From NCBI GenBank assembly GCA_963823735.1, contig CAWGMO010000002.1:3038001-3102000 (forward strand): 64,000 nucleotides of DNA, read 5' to 3'. The translations under genes were made by a program, and so were the position numbers. Under the pieces are notes generated by a model, which was given only the letters and a program-made list of their open reading frames with translations, was not told the DNA's origin and ran no database searches. Shown in pieces: positions 8,196-17,179 of the stretch (the stretch's first letter is position 1; each line of letters opens with the position of its first letter). The DNA comes from Actinoallomurus sp963823735 (GTDB lineage: Bacteria; Actinomycetota; Actinomycetes; Streptosporangiales; Streptosporangiaceae).

Positions 8196-8734
8196 GCGGG
8201 CTCGTCGTGCGCACGCGGGTGACGCAGCGGCCGATCGTCGACGCGGCGCGGTTCCGGCAGGCGCTCGGCCGCCACGCCTCCGGTGTGGTCGTCGTGACCG
8301 GACCCGGGCCGGTCGGGCTGACCGCGACGTCGCTGACCTCGGTCAGCCTCGACCCTCCGCTCGTGTCGTTCTGCGTCGGCCGCGACTCCACGACCTGGCC
8401 GGACCTGCGGACCGCCGAGGTGTTCGCGGTCAACATGCTCGCCGCCGGCCAGGACGCGGTCGCGTCGCGGTTCGCGCGGCGGGGCGGCGACCGGTTCGCG
8501 GCGCCGACCTCCTGGGAGGCCGGCCCGTACGACGTGCCGATCCTCGACGGCACCGTCGCCCACCTGCTGTGCGAGCCGTACGACACGATCGCGCTCGGGG
8601 ACCACTGGCTCGTGGCCGGCCTGGTCATCGGCACCGGGCACGGTACGACCGGCGATCCCCTGCTGTACCACGGTGGCCGATATGGGCGATTTGCCCCGCA
8701 CGCTGAGCAGGGGGGACAGAATCGACATCAGTGA
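8192..8734 (+). CDS. Flavin reductase-like domain protein
   Basis: 180 residues of the FMN-binding split-barrel flavin reductase family (HpaC/RutF-like): RFRQALGRHASGVVVVTG, then GLTATSLTSVSLDPPLVSFCV, and the C-terminal GDHWLVAGLVIG. It is the last gene of the ssu operon and overlaps ssuE by ATGA. It may be a second source of reduced flavin or serve another sulfonate monooxygenase. Having two unrelated reductase folds in one operon is noteworthy. Confidence 0.88.
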   Translation: MSGLVVRTRVTQRPIVDAARFRQALGRHASGVVVVTGPGPVGLTATSLTSVSLDPPLVSFCVGRDSTTWPDLRTAEVFAVNMLAAGQDAVASRFARRGGDRFAAPTSWEAGPYDVPILDGTVAHLLCEPYDTIALGDHWLVAGLVIGTGHGTTGDPLLYHGGRYGRFAPHAEQGGQNRHQ

Positions 8735-8801
8735 AAGCATCGTCACGCTCTGTCCGCAGGCATAGGCTGTAGGCGCTCGCCGACCCTGCCGGGGTGGACA
8801 C

Positions 8802-9686
8802 ATGGAACGCTGGTTCGCCGAACGATCCGTCGGGCAGTTGCTGCCCGGAGACCATGCCTGGTTCTCCTACTCCAGTGACGAGGAGCGGGAGCATGTCGTC
8901 GGCGCGTTCGTACGCGACGGGCTGACCACGTCGGAGAAGGTCATCTACATCACCGACACCGAGCCGGGCGAGCTTCCCGGCCTGCGGTCGCGCGGCGACC
9001 CCGACCCGGCGCCCTTTCTCCGCTCGGGCCAGCTCATCGTCCTCTCGCGCTCAGAGGCCTGCCTGACCGCGGCCGGGGTCTTCGACCCCGGCCGCATGGC
9101 GGCCTCGCTGGAGGGCGTACTCGCCCGCGCGGAGCGGGAGCCGTTCCGTGGCGTACGCGTCACCGCGGACATGACCTGGGCGATGCGCCAGCAGAGCGGG
9201 CACGCCCGGATGCTGGACTGCGAGGCGAGGGTCGACGCCGCGATCGCGCCGAGCACGTCGGCCATCGCGATCTGCCAGATCGACCGCCGGTCCTGCACGC
9301 ACGACGAGCTGACCGCTCTCAAGGAGACACACGAGGTGCTAGTGGGCGCTGACCCGGACTTCGACGACGGGGTCCTGAGCATCACCCGCACGTTCCGGCC
9401 ACGGGGGCTGCGACTCAAAGGTGAGCTGGACGGCGCGCGGCACACGGTGTTCTTCGAGGCCCTGCAGGCCGTGACGGCGCAGGGCGGTGAGGTCCACCTC
9501 GACCTGGCCGGGCTCCGCTTCGTCGACCTCGGCGCGCTCAGCATGATGGCCAGGACCGCCATGCGGATGGCCACGCGCGGCCGCCTGCTGCTCGACAATC
9601 CCTCCCCCGACGTGTCACAGGTCGTCCGTCTCGTCGGCGGCATGCGAATGCCATGGCTGGAGATCGGTGACGGGGACACACCATGA
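8802..9686 (+). CDS. MEDS sensor domain-STAS domain regulator
   Basis: 294 residues. Residues 1-185 look like a MEDS (DcmR-type sensory) domain: GDHAWFSYSSDEEREHVVGAF, KVIYITDTEPGEL, and the DMTWAMRQQSGHARMLDCEARV stretch. Residues 200-294 form a STAS-like domain (LKGELDGARHTVFFEALQ, VHLDLAGLRFVDLGALSMMA) with Asp/Leu/Ser near the site where anti-anti-sigma factors are phosphorylated. It overlaps the next gene (ATGA), which couples a MEDS domain to an anti-sigma-type kinase. The two probably form a partner-switching pair. The ligand is unknown. Confidence 0.85.
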   Translation: MERWFAERSVGQLLPGDHAWFSYSSDEEREHVVGAFVRDGLTTSEKVIYITDTEPGELPGLRSRGDPDPAPFLRSGQLIVLSRSEACLTAAGVFDPGRMAASLEGVLARAEREPFRGVRVTADMTWAMRQQSGHARMLDCEARVDAAIAPSTSAIAICQIDRRSCTHDELTALKETHEVLVGADPDFDDGVLSITRTFRPRGLRLKGELDGARHTVFFEALQAVTAQGGEVHLDLAGLRFVDLGALSMMARTAMRMATRGRLLLDNPSPDVSQVVRLVGGMRMPWLEIGDGDTP

Positions 9687-10603
9687 CCAACCTCATCCAT
9701 CGCGCGATGATCTACGACCACGACGAGGACTTCCTGGGCACGGCCGTGCCCTTCGTCCGCGAGGGCCTCGAAGCCGACGAGACGGTCCTGGTGATCCGCT
9801 CCTCCGGCGGCATCACGGGCCTGCGCGACACCCTCGGCGGCGACGCCGACGCGATCGAGTTCCACGACTCCGCGACCTGGTACACCCAGCCGACCCGCAC
9901 CGTCGCCGCGTACACCGCCTTCATCACGGAGAACCCCGACGCACGGATCAGGGTCGTGTGCGAGCCCGGCTGGGAGTGCGGCTCACCGGCGGAGATCTCC
10001 GAGTGGACCCGCTATGAGTCCCTGGTCAACCAGGCCTTCGCCCCGGTCGACGCCTCGGTCCTGTGCATGTACGACCGCCGCACCGCCGCTCCGGGCGTCA
10101 TCGACGGCGTCATGCGCACCCACCCGGAGATCGTCGACGGCTCGGGCCGGTGGCCGAACGGCGCCTACCGCGACCCGGAGACGGTCTTCGCCGAGATCGA
10201 CCGCTCTCCTCTGCCCCGCCCGCCTTTCGGCGCCGCCTCGGCCCCGGTGCGAAGCGACGACCTGAGCGAGCTGCGCTGGCTGATCGGCGGCCACGGACGC
10301 GGCCACGGCCTGCCCCCGTCCCGCCTCAACGACCTGCTGGTCGCGGCCACGGAGGTCGCGACCAACGCCGTACGCCACGGCGGCCACCCGATCACCGCCC
10401 GCGTGTGGACCGAGGACGACGACCTGATCGTGGAGGTGACGGACACCGGCCACTGGGAGCCCGCCACGGCCCCCGGCTTCATCCCGGCCGACATGACCGC
10501 CCCGGGCTTCGGCCTGTGGGGCGTCCGCATGCTGTGCCCGCTCGTCCAGATCCGCACCGGCGAGACCGGCACGGCCGTACGCCTGCGCGTCTCACGGCGG
10601 TGA
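9683..10603 (+). CDS. MEDS sensor domain-anti-sigma (HATPase) regulator
   Basis: 306 residues. The N-terminal half is MEDS-like (IHRAMIYDHDEDFLGTAVPFV, ETVLVIRSSGGI, the CMYDRRTAAPGVIDGVMRTHP tract). The C-terminal third is a GHKL/HATPase_c domain of the RsbW/SpoIIAB type: VAATEVATNAVRHGG holds the N-box, VEVTDTGHW the G1 box and GFGLWGVRML the G2 box. Such kinases bind sigma factors or phosphorylate STAS partners; a STAS partner is encoded immediately upstream with ATGA overlap. Its 3' end overlaps the convergent gene at 10592 by 12 nt. Confidence 0.85.
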   Translation: MTNLIHRAMIYDHDEDFLGTAVPFVREGLEADETVLVIRSSGGITGLRDTLGGDADAIEFHDSATWYTQPTRTVAAYTAFITENPDARIRVVCEPGWECGSPAEISEWTRYESLVNQAFAPVDASVLCMYDRRTAAPGVIDGVMRTHPEIVDGSGRWPNGAYRDPETVFAEIDRSPLPRPPFGAASAPVRSDDLSELRWLIGGHGRGHGLPPSRLNDLLVAATEVATNAVRHGGHPITARVWTEDDDLIVEVTDTGHWEPATAPGFIPADMTAPGFGLWGVRMLCPLVQIRTGETGTAVRLRVSRR

Positions 10604-10996
10604 CGGCCTCCGCGTCGGCACCGGATAGGCCCTCGACGGCCTGATCTCGGGCGGTGTCCGCAGTCTGGGCGGGCTCGACGCCTGTGGTCGGCGGGCTCTC
10701 GTCGGGCTTGGTGTGGGGGCCGGCGGCGACGGGCTCGGTGTGGTCGCCACCGCCGGTGGAACGGGAAGCCGAGGCGTCACCGGCTGCTCCCGGTGGCCCG
10801 ACGGGCGTAGCAGGCCCCAGGCGGCGATCGTCACCAGCGCGACGGCCGCGGCGGCGGCCAACGCCAGCGGCCAGGTCTTCGGGCGGGGCGCGCGGGTCGC
10901 CTCGCGGACGCGCGCGAGCAGGGCGGCGTCGGGGTCGATGTTCTCGGCGGCGCGGCGGTAGTGGTCGCGGAGCAGGTCTTCCAGGTCGTCACTCAT
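10592..10996 (-). CDS. Small single-pass membrane protein, putative anti-sigma factor
   Basis: 134 residues: a charged cytoplasmic segment (1-40, MSDDLEDLLRDHYRRAAENI...), one transmembrane helix (about 43-63, WPLALAAAAAVALVTIAAWG) and a Pro/Thr/Ser-rich outer tail. No HxxxCxxC zinc motif is present. It starts inside the end of the SigE-family sigma gene (8-nt overlap), the classic position of a cognate anti-sigma or sensor partner. Sequence alone does not prove anti-sigma activity. Confidence 0.75.
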   Translation of the reverse strand: MSDDLEDLLRDHYRRAAENIDPDAALLARVREATRAPRPKTWPLALAAAAAVALVTIAAWGLLRPSGHREQPVTPRLPVPPAVATTPSPSPPAPTPSPTRARRPQASSPPRLRTPPEIRPSRAYPVPTRRPSPP

Positions 10997-11513
10997 GGGC
11001 CTTCTCCTCCTCCGCGAGGTGCCGTCGCAGCGCGGTCATGGCGCGCGCGGTGTGGCTCTTCACCGTTCCCCGTGAGATGCCGAGTGCCTCGGCGATCTCC
11101 TCCTCCGTCAGGTCGCACCAGTACCGCAGCACCACCACGGCCCGCTGCTTGACCGGCAGCGCCGCCAGCGCGCCGTCGAGAGAGCCGCCGCCGTCCACGT
11201 CGCACGCCTGCCGGAACCCGGCCAGCCGGTCGACGTCGAGGACACCGCCGACCGGTACGTCCAGCCGTCTCTTCCGGCGTTTCTGGTCGTCGATCGCCAG
11301 GTTGACCAGCACTTTCCTGGTGTACGCCTCGGGTCGGTGACCGCCGCGCAGGATTCGTGACCAGCGCCGGGCGACCTTCTCGTACGCGCACTGCAGGAGA
11401 TCCTCGGCCAGGTGCCGGTCGTAGACGAGGAAGACGGCGGTGCGCAGTAGCCGGCCCGCCGAGGCGGCGACGAACTCGTCGAACGTGAGTTCGTCGCCGC
11501 GGGCCTCCGTCAC
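10989..11513 (-). CDS. SigE-family ECF RNA polymerase sigma factor
   Basis: 174 residues from GTG at 11513; longer upstream frames would give an abnormal Pro/Arg-rich N-terminus. Region 2 is visible as FDEFVAASAGRLLRTAVFLV then HLAEDLLQCAYEKVARRW; region 4 as ALAALPVKQRAVVVLRYWCD, LTEEEIAEALGISRGTVKSH. These are hallmarks of the compact SigE-type ECF group common in actinomycetes. It lies between two small membrane-protein genes in one operon, suggesting envelope-stress or secreted-signal control. Confidence 0.92.
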   Translation of the reverse strand: MTEARGDELTFDEFVAASAGRLLRTAVFLVYDRHLAEDLLQCAYEKVARRWSRILRGGHRPEAYTRKVLVNLAIDDQKRRKRRLDVPVGGVLDVDRLAGFRQACDVDGGGSLDGALAALPVKQRAVVVLRYWCDLTEEEIAEALGISRGTVKSHTARAMTALRRHLAEEEKAHE

Positions 11514-11530
11514 GGTGAACAGGGTGCCGC

Positions 11531-11863
11531 CTAACCGAGTCCTGGGACGGTCGGGATCCGCGCCGGCGCGCAGCGCTCGGGCACCGGCCGGGGAACTGAG
11601 GCGCGGGTGGGCCGCGGGCGCGGCCGCGAACACGGCGGCGCCGGCCTCGCCCTGGTCGGTGAGGGTAGGGGCGGCGAGGTGGGGCGGGTGCTCCGGGTGG
11701 GCACGGGCGTGACGCGGGGCGGGGCCGGAGCAGGGCTGGTCGTCCGTACCACGGCCGGGTGGTCGGAGCTCGCGATCGCGGTGCCGCCGAGCCAGACTCC
11801 GGCGGCCGTGACGACGGCCGCGCCGACGGTCAGGGGGATCCAGAGGGTCTTGCGGTCGGTCAT
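11531..11863 (-). CDS. Small membrane or secreted Pro-rich protein
   Basis: 110 residues from the ATG at 11863 (AAGGAAC upstream). One hydrophobic segment (about 9-28, LTVGAAVVTAAGVWLGGTA) is followed by a Pro/Arg/Thr-rich tail, so it is a signal-anchored or exported protein. No family is recognised. Its stop lies 17 nt before the sigma factor start, making it the first gene of a three-gene operon with the sigma factor and the other membrane protein. The biased tail could be partly wrong in frame, given the insertion errors in this window. Confidence 0.55.
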   Translation of the reverse strand: MTDRKTLWIPLTVGAAVVTAAGVWLGGTAIASSDHPAVVRTTSPAPAPPRVTPVPTRSTRPTSPPLPSPTRARPAPPCSRPRPRPTRASVPRPVPERCAPARIPTVPGLG

Positions 11864-11937
11864 GGGGTTCCTTTCTTTCCGCACACCCCATGAACCCCTC
11901 GTCCGTGCCCGCGGGTTGTCACGGGCACGGACGAATT

Positions 11938-12514
11938 TCAGCGGAAGAGCTCCGAGAGGGCACGGAAGGCCAGCCCCCGGTGGCTGATCGCGTCCTTCTC
12001 GTCGGGCGACAGCTCCGCGGTCGTACGGGTCTCGCCCTCGGGGACGAAGATCGGGTCGTAGCCGAAGCCGTTCGTGCCGCGCGGCGCGTCGACGAGGTGC
12101 CCTTCGAGGCGGCCCACGACGGCCTGCTCCTTGCCCTCCGGCCAGGCGAGGGCGGCGACGCAGACGAACTGCGCGGCGCGGTGCTCGGCGGAGATGTCGG
12201 ACAGCTGCGCGAGCACGAGGTCGAGGTTGGCCTGGTCGTCACCGTGACGGCCGGCCCAGCGCGCCGACAGCACGCCCGGCATGCCGTTGAGCGCGTCGAC
12301 GCAGAGCCCGGAGTCGTCGGCGACGGCCGGCAGCCCGGTGTGCGCCGCGATCGCGCGCGCCTTGAGCAGGGCGTTGCCCTCGAAGGTCAGCTCGGTCTCG
12401 GGAACGTCAGGGGCGTCGGGGAACTCCTCCAGGCCGACGATGTCGAGCCCGGTCGAGGATCCGGCGCAGCTCGACGAGCTTGCCCTCGTTGCGGGTGGCC
12501 AGCACGATCTTCAT
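11938..12514 (-). CDS. rdgB: RdgB/HAM1 non-canonical purine NTP pyrophosphatase (one frameshift)
   Basis: Hydrolyses dITP, ITP and XTP to the monophosphates, cleaning the nucleotide pool. The start MKIVLATRNEGKLVELRRIL gives the substrate-binding TRN-x-x-K, and the downstream frame contains VADDSGL, GTNGFGYDPIF and SHRGLAF, all RdgB signatures. One extra base near 12449-12453 splits the frame after RRILDR. Total length is 3n+1, giving 191 residues when corrected. The ATG overlaps the rph stop (ATGA), as in many actinobacteria. Confidence 0.88.
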
Positions 12515-13231
12515 GAACCGAGGGCCTCCTGCTGGAGGCGGGTCAGCTCCACGCAGCCACCGGCGGCGAGGTCGAGCAGCGCGTCGAGCTCGGCGCGGTC
12601 GAACGGCTGGCCCTCCGCGGTGCCCTGCACCTCGACGAACTTGCCGTCGCCGGTGCAGACGACGTTCATGTCGGTCTCGGCGGCGACGTCCTCCTTGTAG
12701 CAGAGGTCGAGGCGCGGCTCGCCGTCGACGACGCCGACGCTCACGGCGGCGACCGAGCCGACGAGCGGGCTCGTCTTGATCAGCTTCCGCTCGCGCATCC
12801 AGGACACGGCGTCGGCCAGTCGCGACGTACGCGCCGGTGATCGCGGCGGTACGTGTGCCGCCGTCGGCCTCCAGGACGTCACAGTCGAGGAGGATGCTGT
12901 TCTCGCCGAGCGCCTTGAAGTCGACGCACGCGCGCAGCGACCGGCCGACGAGACGCGAGATCTCGTGCGTACGGCCGCCGATCTTGCCGCGGACGGACTC
13001 ACGGTCGTTGCGGGTGTTGGTCGACCTCGGCAGCATGGCGTACTCGGCGGTGACCCAGCCGAGCCCGGAGTCGCGGCGCCAGCGGGGCACCGAGGTCTGC
13101 ACGGTGGCCGCGCAGAGCACGCGGGTGCCGCCGAACTCGACGAGCACCGAGCCCTCCGCGTGGGACAGCCAGCCGCGCTGGATCCGGATGGGACGGAGCT
13201 GATCGGCTGAGCGATCGTCGGGACGGGCCAT
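12511..13231 (-). CDS. rph: Ribonuclease PH (one frameshift)
   Basis: Phosphorolytic 3' to 5' exonuclease that trims tRNA 3' ends; 239 residues when one base is removed. N-terminal part: RPIRIQRGWLSHAEGSVLVE, AEYAMLPRSTNTRNDRE, GRTHEISRLVGRSLRA and LDCDVLEADGGTRTAAITGA. C-terminal part in the next frame: LADAVSWMRE, AAVSVGVVDGEPRLDLCY and AELDALLDLAAGG. The break is a single extra base at about 12820. The length, motifs and rdgB coupling are all normal for the family. Confidence 0.9.
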
Positions 13232-13264
13232 GCGGCAACCCTACCGAGGCCCGGCCGGCGATCG

Positions 13265-14014
13265 TCACACTTCGTAGACGGCCCCCTGGTAGGCGAGTTC
13301 GATGGGGCCGGGGTACCCGCTGGCCTTGGCCTCGGCGAGGGTGGCGGCCTGGTCGTTCCAGGGCACCAGGTGCGTGAGCACCAGCCTGGCGGCACCGGCG
13401 CGGGCCGCGTGCTCGCCCGCCTGGCGGGCGGTGAGGTGCAGCTCGGCGGGCAGGTCGGGCTTGTCGAGGAAGGACGCCTCGGCCAGCAGCAGGTCGACGC
13501 CGCGGGCCAGCTCCACGAGGTTGTCGGTCACGCCGGTGTCGCCGGAGTAGGCGATCGAGACGCCGCCGTGCTCGACGCGGAACCCGAACGCGTCGACGGG
13601 ATGGCTCATCGGCGCCGCCGTCACCGTGAACGGCCCGACCTCGAAGCTGCCGGGCGACAGCTCGTGGAAGTCGAACGCCTCCGACATCCCGGGGTCGGGG
13701 TCCAGGTCGTACGCGCGCGCCATCCGCGCCGCGACACCCGGCGGCCCCCACACGGGGATGCGCGGTTTCAGGCCGTCCGGTGCGTATCTTCGCGCCACCC
13801 AGTAGCCGCACAGGTCGAGGCAGTGGTCGGCGTGCAGGTGGGAGAAGATGATCGTCCCCACGTCGTACAGGCCGATGTGGCGTTGCAGGGAGCCGAGGGC
13901 TCCGTTGCCGAGGTCGAGCAGCAGAGCGAAGCCGTCCGCCTCGACGAGGTAACAGGACGCAGGACTGTCCGGCCCCGGGAAGCTCCCGGAACAACCGATC
14001 ACCGTGATGCGCAT
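13265..14014 (-). CDS. MBL-fold hydrolase, Rv1339-like (putative atypical cAMP phosphodiesterase)
   Basis: 249-residue metallo-beta-lactamase fold protein. It begins MRITVIGCSGSFPGPDSPAS, has the metal motif HLHADHCLD near 59-67, a further His in APMSHPVDAF, Asp in YSGDTG and His in LTHLVPW. Position between rph and murI matches M. tuberculosis Rv1339, reported as an atypical class II cAMP phosphodiesterase. The RNase Z-like subgroup makes other phosphodiester substrates possible. Confidence 0.88.
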   Translation of the reverse strand: MRITVIGCSGSFPGPDSPASCYLVEADGFALLLDLGNGALGSLQRHIGLYDVGTIIFSHLHADHCLDLCGYWVARRYAPDGLKPRIPVWGPPGVAARMARAYDLDPDPGMSEAFDFHELSPGSFEVGPFTVTAAPMSHPVDAFGFRVEHGGVSIAYSGDTGVTDNLVELARGVDLLLAEASFLDKPDLPAELHLTARQAGEHAARAGAARLVLTHLVPWNDQAATLAEAKASGYPGPIELAYQGAVYEV

Positions 14015-14114
14015 GCGCCGACCTCCTCAGAGGGCTCGATGGCCGTACTGCCGGTCTCTCGCATCGTTCACCTGTATCGACGCTCCCTTCCCCAGGGTCC
14101 CGCCGTACGCCCTC

Positions 14115-14930
14115 TCACGATGAGAAAGGTGCGCCGACGGGTACGGATTCGACAAGCCCGATCTCCGGGCCGAGGAAGCGGCGGCCGAGTGCGCCGAACG
14201 GCGCGGGATCCCCGGTCGCACGGAACCGGTGTTCCGGCTCGGGGGAATCCTCCGCGCGCGCCAGGCGGCGGTCGTGCAACACCCGGTACACGTCCTTGGC
14301 GGTCTCGTCCGCGCTCGATACGAGTGTTACCCCGTCTCCGGCGACGTATGAGATGGCACCCGCCAGCAGAGGGTAATGGGTGCACCCGAGGATGAGCGTG
14401 TCACAGCCCGCCTCGAGAATAGGTTCCAGATAGCCGCGTGCGACGTCGAGAAGCTCGTCGCTCATCGTGATGCCCCGCTCCACAAAGTCCACAAAACGCG
14501 GACATGCGACGCTTGTCAGTGTCACATGAGGCGCAGCGGCGAACGCATCTTCGTACGCGCGGCTCGTCACGGTCGCGTGAGTGGCGACCAGACCGACCTT
14601 TCCCGACCCGCTGGCGCTGACGGCGGCGCGCACGGCGGGCATGATGACCTCGACGACCGGCACGTCGTAGCGTTCACGCGCGTCGTGCAGCACCGCGGAA
14701 CTCGCGCTGTTGCAGGCGATGACGAGCATCTTCACGCCCTCGTCGACGAGGTGGTCCAGCACCTCTAGGGCGTTGGCGCGCAGCTCCGCGATCGGCTTGG
14801 GGCCGTACGGAAAGCGCGCGGTGTCGGCGACGTAGAGCAACGGCTCGTTCGGCAACTGGTCGAGGATCGCCCGCGCGACGGTCAGCCCGCCGACACCGCT
14901 GTCGAAGATTCCGATGGAGGCATTGGACAT
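14115..14930 (-). CDS. murI: Glutamate racemase
   Basis: 271 residues. Converts L-Glu to D-Glu for peptidoglycan. D10 in FDSGVGG and the two catalytic cysteines C73 (IACNSAS) and C183 (LGCTHYP) are all present, as are the PYGPK segment and a His after the second Cys. The start at 14930 begins MSNASIGIFDSG, the normal N-terminus; a longer in-frame ATG at 14987 would add an unlikely Arg-rich extension. It sits in the conserved order after the MBL hydrolase. Confidence 0.95.
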   Translation of the reverse strand: MSNASIGIFDSGVGGLTVARAILDQLPNEPLLYVADTARFPYGPKPIAELRANALEVLDHLVDEGVKMLVIACNSASSAVLHDARERYDVPVVEVIMPAVRAAVSASGSGKVGLVATHATVTSRAYEDAFAAAPHVTLTSVACPRFVDFVERGITMSDELLDVARGYLEPILEAGCDTLILGCTHYPLLAGAISYVAGDGVTLVSSADETAKDVYRVLHDRRLARAEDSPEPEHRFRATGDPAPFGALGRRFLGPEIGLVESVPVGAPFSS

Positions 14931-15016
14931 GATTCGACAGGCTAGGAGAAACCTGGGTCTGTGGCGACGGAATGCGCCCCACGTCACAGCCCGTTTTCGG
15001 CATCACGCGCCGATGA

Positions 15017-15805
15017 TCAGCGCGCACCCCGCCCGACGCGGGCGATCTGGCGGCCCTGCGCGACGAGCCGGCCGGTGGAGTCCCACACCTCGACCTCCTC
15101 GTCGAACCACCCGTCGCTGACGAGGCGGCCCGAGCCGTGGAGGGCCAGCCACCCGGGGGCGGGAACGGCGCGCATGTACCAGGTCAGCTCCACCGTGGGC
15201 GCCCAGCCGGCCGCGCCGGTGTTCAGTACGACGGGCGGCAGCGCGTCGACGGCCATCGCGAGCAGCACGGCGTCGGGCTCGTAGCCGTCGCGCAGGCGGA
15301 AGTGGGCCCGGATCTCCGGTACGCCGCTGGGCCGGCCGTCGAGCCAGCCCATGGTGCGCCCGTCGTAGTACATCTCCACCTGCGCGGCGAACCCCTCGGT
15401 GCCCTCGTGCACGAAGGTCGCGCACTCGCCGATGGGCGGCAGCGGGTTCTGCGCCGCGGAGTAGACGGGCTCGGCTTCGCCGTCGAGGGTGCCGGTGGTG
15501 AGCGTGGCCTCCAGGACCGCGCGGTCGTCCTGCACCAGGGTCAGGCGCGCCACGTCGGCCGTACGCCCGGACTTGCGCGGCTCGACGATCACCTCGGCGG
15601 GGCCGGGCTTGGCCACCCGGTAGAAGTTCGTGCTGGAGGCGACCGGGTGCGGGTGGTCCGACGCGTCGAGGGCGGCGCGGGCGAGGACCGCCATCAGGTA
15701 GCCGCCGTTGAGCGCCTGCATGATCCCGAAATCGGCGTCAAGGACGGCGGCGTACCGCCCGTCCCCGACGCGTCGCACCGCCGTGGCCTCTCGAAAGCCG
15801 CCCAT
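15017..15805 (-). CDS. Acyl-CoA thioesterase family protein (double hot dog)
   Basis: 262 residues of the TesB-like/actinobacterial thioesterase group. The N-terminal hot dog is visible as GIMQALNGGYLMAVLARAALD and HPVASSTNFYRVAKPGPAEV; the second as FRLRDGYEPDAVLLAMAVDALPPVV and TVELTWYMRAVPAPGWL. It would hydrolyse acyl-CoA thioesters, with substrate unknown. In M. tuberculosis the corresponding place between cysM and murI holds a rhomboid gene, which is absent here. Confidence 0.87.
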   Translation of the reverse strand: MGGFREATAVRRVGDGRYAAVLDADFGIMQALNGGYLMAVLARAALDASDHPHPVASSTNFYRVAKPGPAEVIVEPRKSGRTADVARLTLVQDDRAVLEATLTTGTLDGEAEPVYSAAQNPLPPIGECATFVHEGTEGFAAQVEMYYDGRTMGWLDGRPSGVPEIRAHFRLRDGYEPDAVLLAMAVDALPPVVLNTGAAGWAPTVELTWYMRAVPAPGWLALHGSGRLVSDGWFDEEVEVWDSTGRLVAQGRQIARVGRGAR

Positions 15806-15869
15806 GTAGCACCCCGCCGGACAAAAGTAGAATCAGATTCGGGACGAAACACTACCGTTCAGGCGACCG

Positions 15870-16818
15870 TCAGGCCCAGAGCTGGCCTTCCAGGCGCTGC
15901 TCGGCCTCTTCGAGCGTGCCGCCGTAGGCGCCGGTGGAGAGGTACTTCCAGCCGCCGTCGGCGACGACGAACGCGATGTCCGCGCGCTCGCCCGCCTTGA
16001 CGGCCTTGGCGGCCATCCCGAGCGCGGCGTGCAGGGCGCAGCCGGTGGAGATGCCGGCGAAGATGCCCTCCTGGTCGAGCAGCTCGCGCGTACGGCGCAG
16101 GGCGTCCTTCGACGTCACGGAGTAGCGCGAGGTCAGCACCGACTCGTCGTACAGCTCCGGCGACGAACCCCTCGTCGATGTTGCGCAGGCCGTACACCAG
16201 CTCGCCGTACCGGGGCTCGGCCGCCACGATCGCGATGTCCGGCACCCGCTCGCGCAGGAACCGGCCGACGCCCATGAGCGTGCCGGTCGTGCCGAGCCCG
16301 GCGACGAAGTGGGTGATCGACGGGAGGTCCTGGAGGATCTCCGGGCCGGTCGTCTCGTAGTGGGAGCGCGCGTTGGCCTCGTTGCCGTACTGGTAGAGCA
16401 TCACCCAGTCGGGGTTCTCCTCGGCCAGGCCCTTGGCGACGCGTACGGCCTCGTTGGACCCGCCGGCCGCCGGCGAGGGGATGATCCGGGCGCCCCACAT
16501 CTCCAGTAGCTGCCGGCGCTCGGCCGAGGTGTTCTCCGGCATGACGCAGACCATGGAGTAGCCGCGCAGGCGGGCGACCATGGCCAGGGAGATGCCGGTG
16601 TTGCCGGAGGTGGGCTCCAGGATCGTGCGGCCTGGGGTGAGAAGGCCCTCCTTCTCCGCCTTGTTGATCATCCAGAAGGCGGGGCGGTCCTTCACCGATC
16701 CGGTCGGGTTGTGGTCCTCCAGCTTGGCCCACAGGCGGACGCCGGGCGCCGGCGACAGCGCCGGCAGCCCGACGAGCGGGGTGCCGCCCAGCGAGTCGAG
16801 CAGAGAGTCGAACCGCAC
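15870..16818 (-). CDS. cysM: CysO-dependent cysteine synthase (one frameshift)
   Basis: PLP enzyme making Cys from O-phosphoserine (or O-acetylserine) and thiocarboxylated CysO. 315 residues after removing one base. The PLP Lys is K43 in GSVKDRPAFW; the substrate loop is TSGNTGIS; the phosphate-binding glycine loop is LGTTGTLMG. The frame breaks near 16160-16161 inside DEGFVPELYDES; the rest (TSRYSVTSKDALRRTRELL to GTLEEAEQRLEGQLWA) lies one frame over. The GTG start follows the cysO stop by 1 nt, so the pair is coupled. Confidence 0.9.
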
Positions 16819-16819
16819 G

Positions 16820-17092
16820 TCAGCCGCCCGCGACGGCCGGCAGCACGGTGACCGTGTCGCCGTCGGACACCTGGGTGTCCAGACCGCCGAGGAAGCGGAC
16901 GTCCTCGTCGTTCAGGTAGACGTTGACGAAGCGGCGCAGGCCCTTCTCGTCGACGAGGCGCTCGCGCAGGCCCGGGTGGCGGGCCTCCAGGTCGCCGAAC
17001 AGCTCGGCGAGCGTGGCGCCACCGCCCTCGACGGCCTTCGCGCCGTCGGTGTAGTTGCGCAGGATGGTCGGGATGCGAACCTCAATGGCCAT
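16820..17092 (-). CDS. cysO: Sulfur-carrier protein CysO (MoaD/ThiS family)
   Basis: 90-residue ubiquitin-like protein ending in AVAGG, the diglycine that carries the thiocarboxylate used by CysM. IEVRIPTILRNYTDGAKAVE and FVNVYLNDEDVRFLGGLDTQ are typical of actinobacterial CysO. I use the ATG at 17092; a longer frame adds 12 unlikely residues. It is preceded by mec and a 32-codon ORF and followed by cysM, giving the complete carrier, ligase and protease set. Confidence 0.95.
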   Translation of the reverse strand: MAIEVRIPTILRNYTDGAKAVEGGGATLAELFGDLEARHPGLRERLVDEKGLRRFVNVYLNDEDVRFLGGLDTQVSDGDTVTVLPAVAGG

Positions 17093-17179
17093 GGTGAAAT
17101 GTGCTCCTTCGTCATACGGCCCCGGCATCGGTCGGAAACACGGCGGGGCACTGGGGGATTCCGGACTGCGGGAAGTGCC

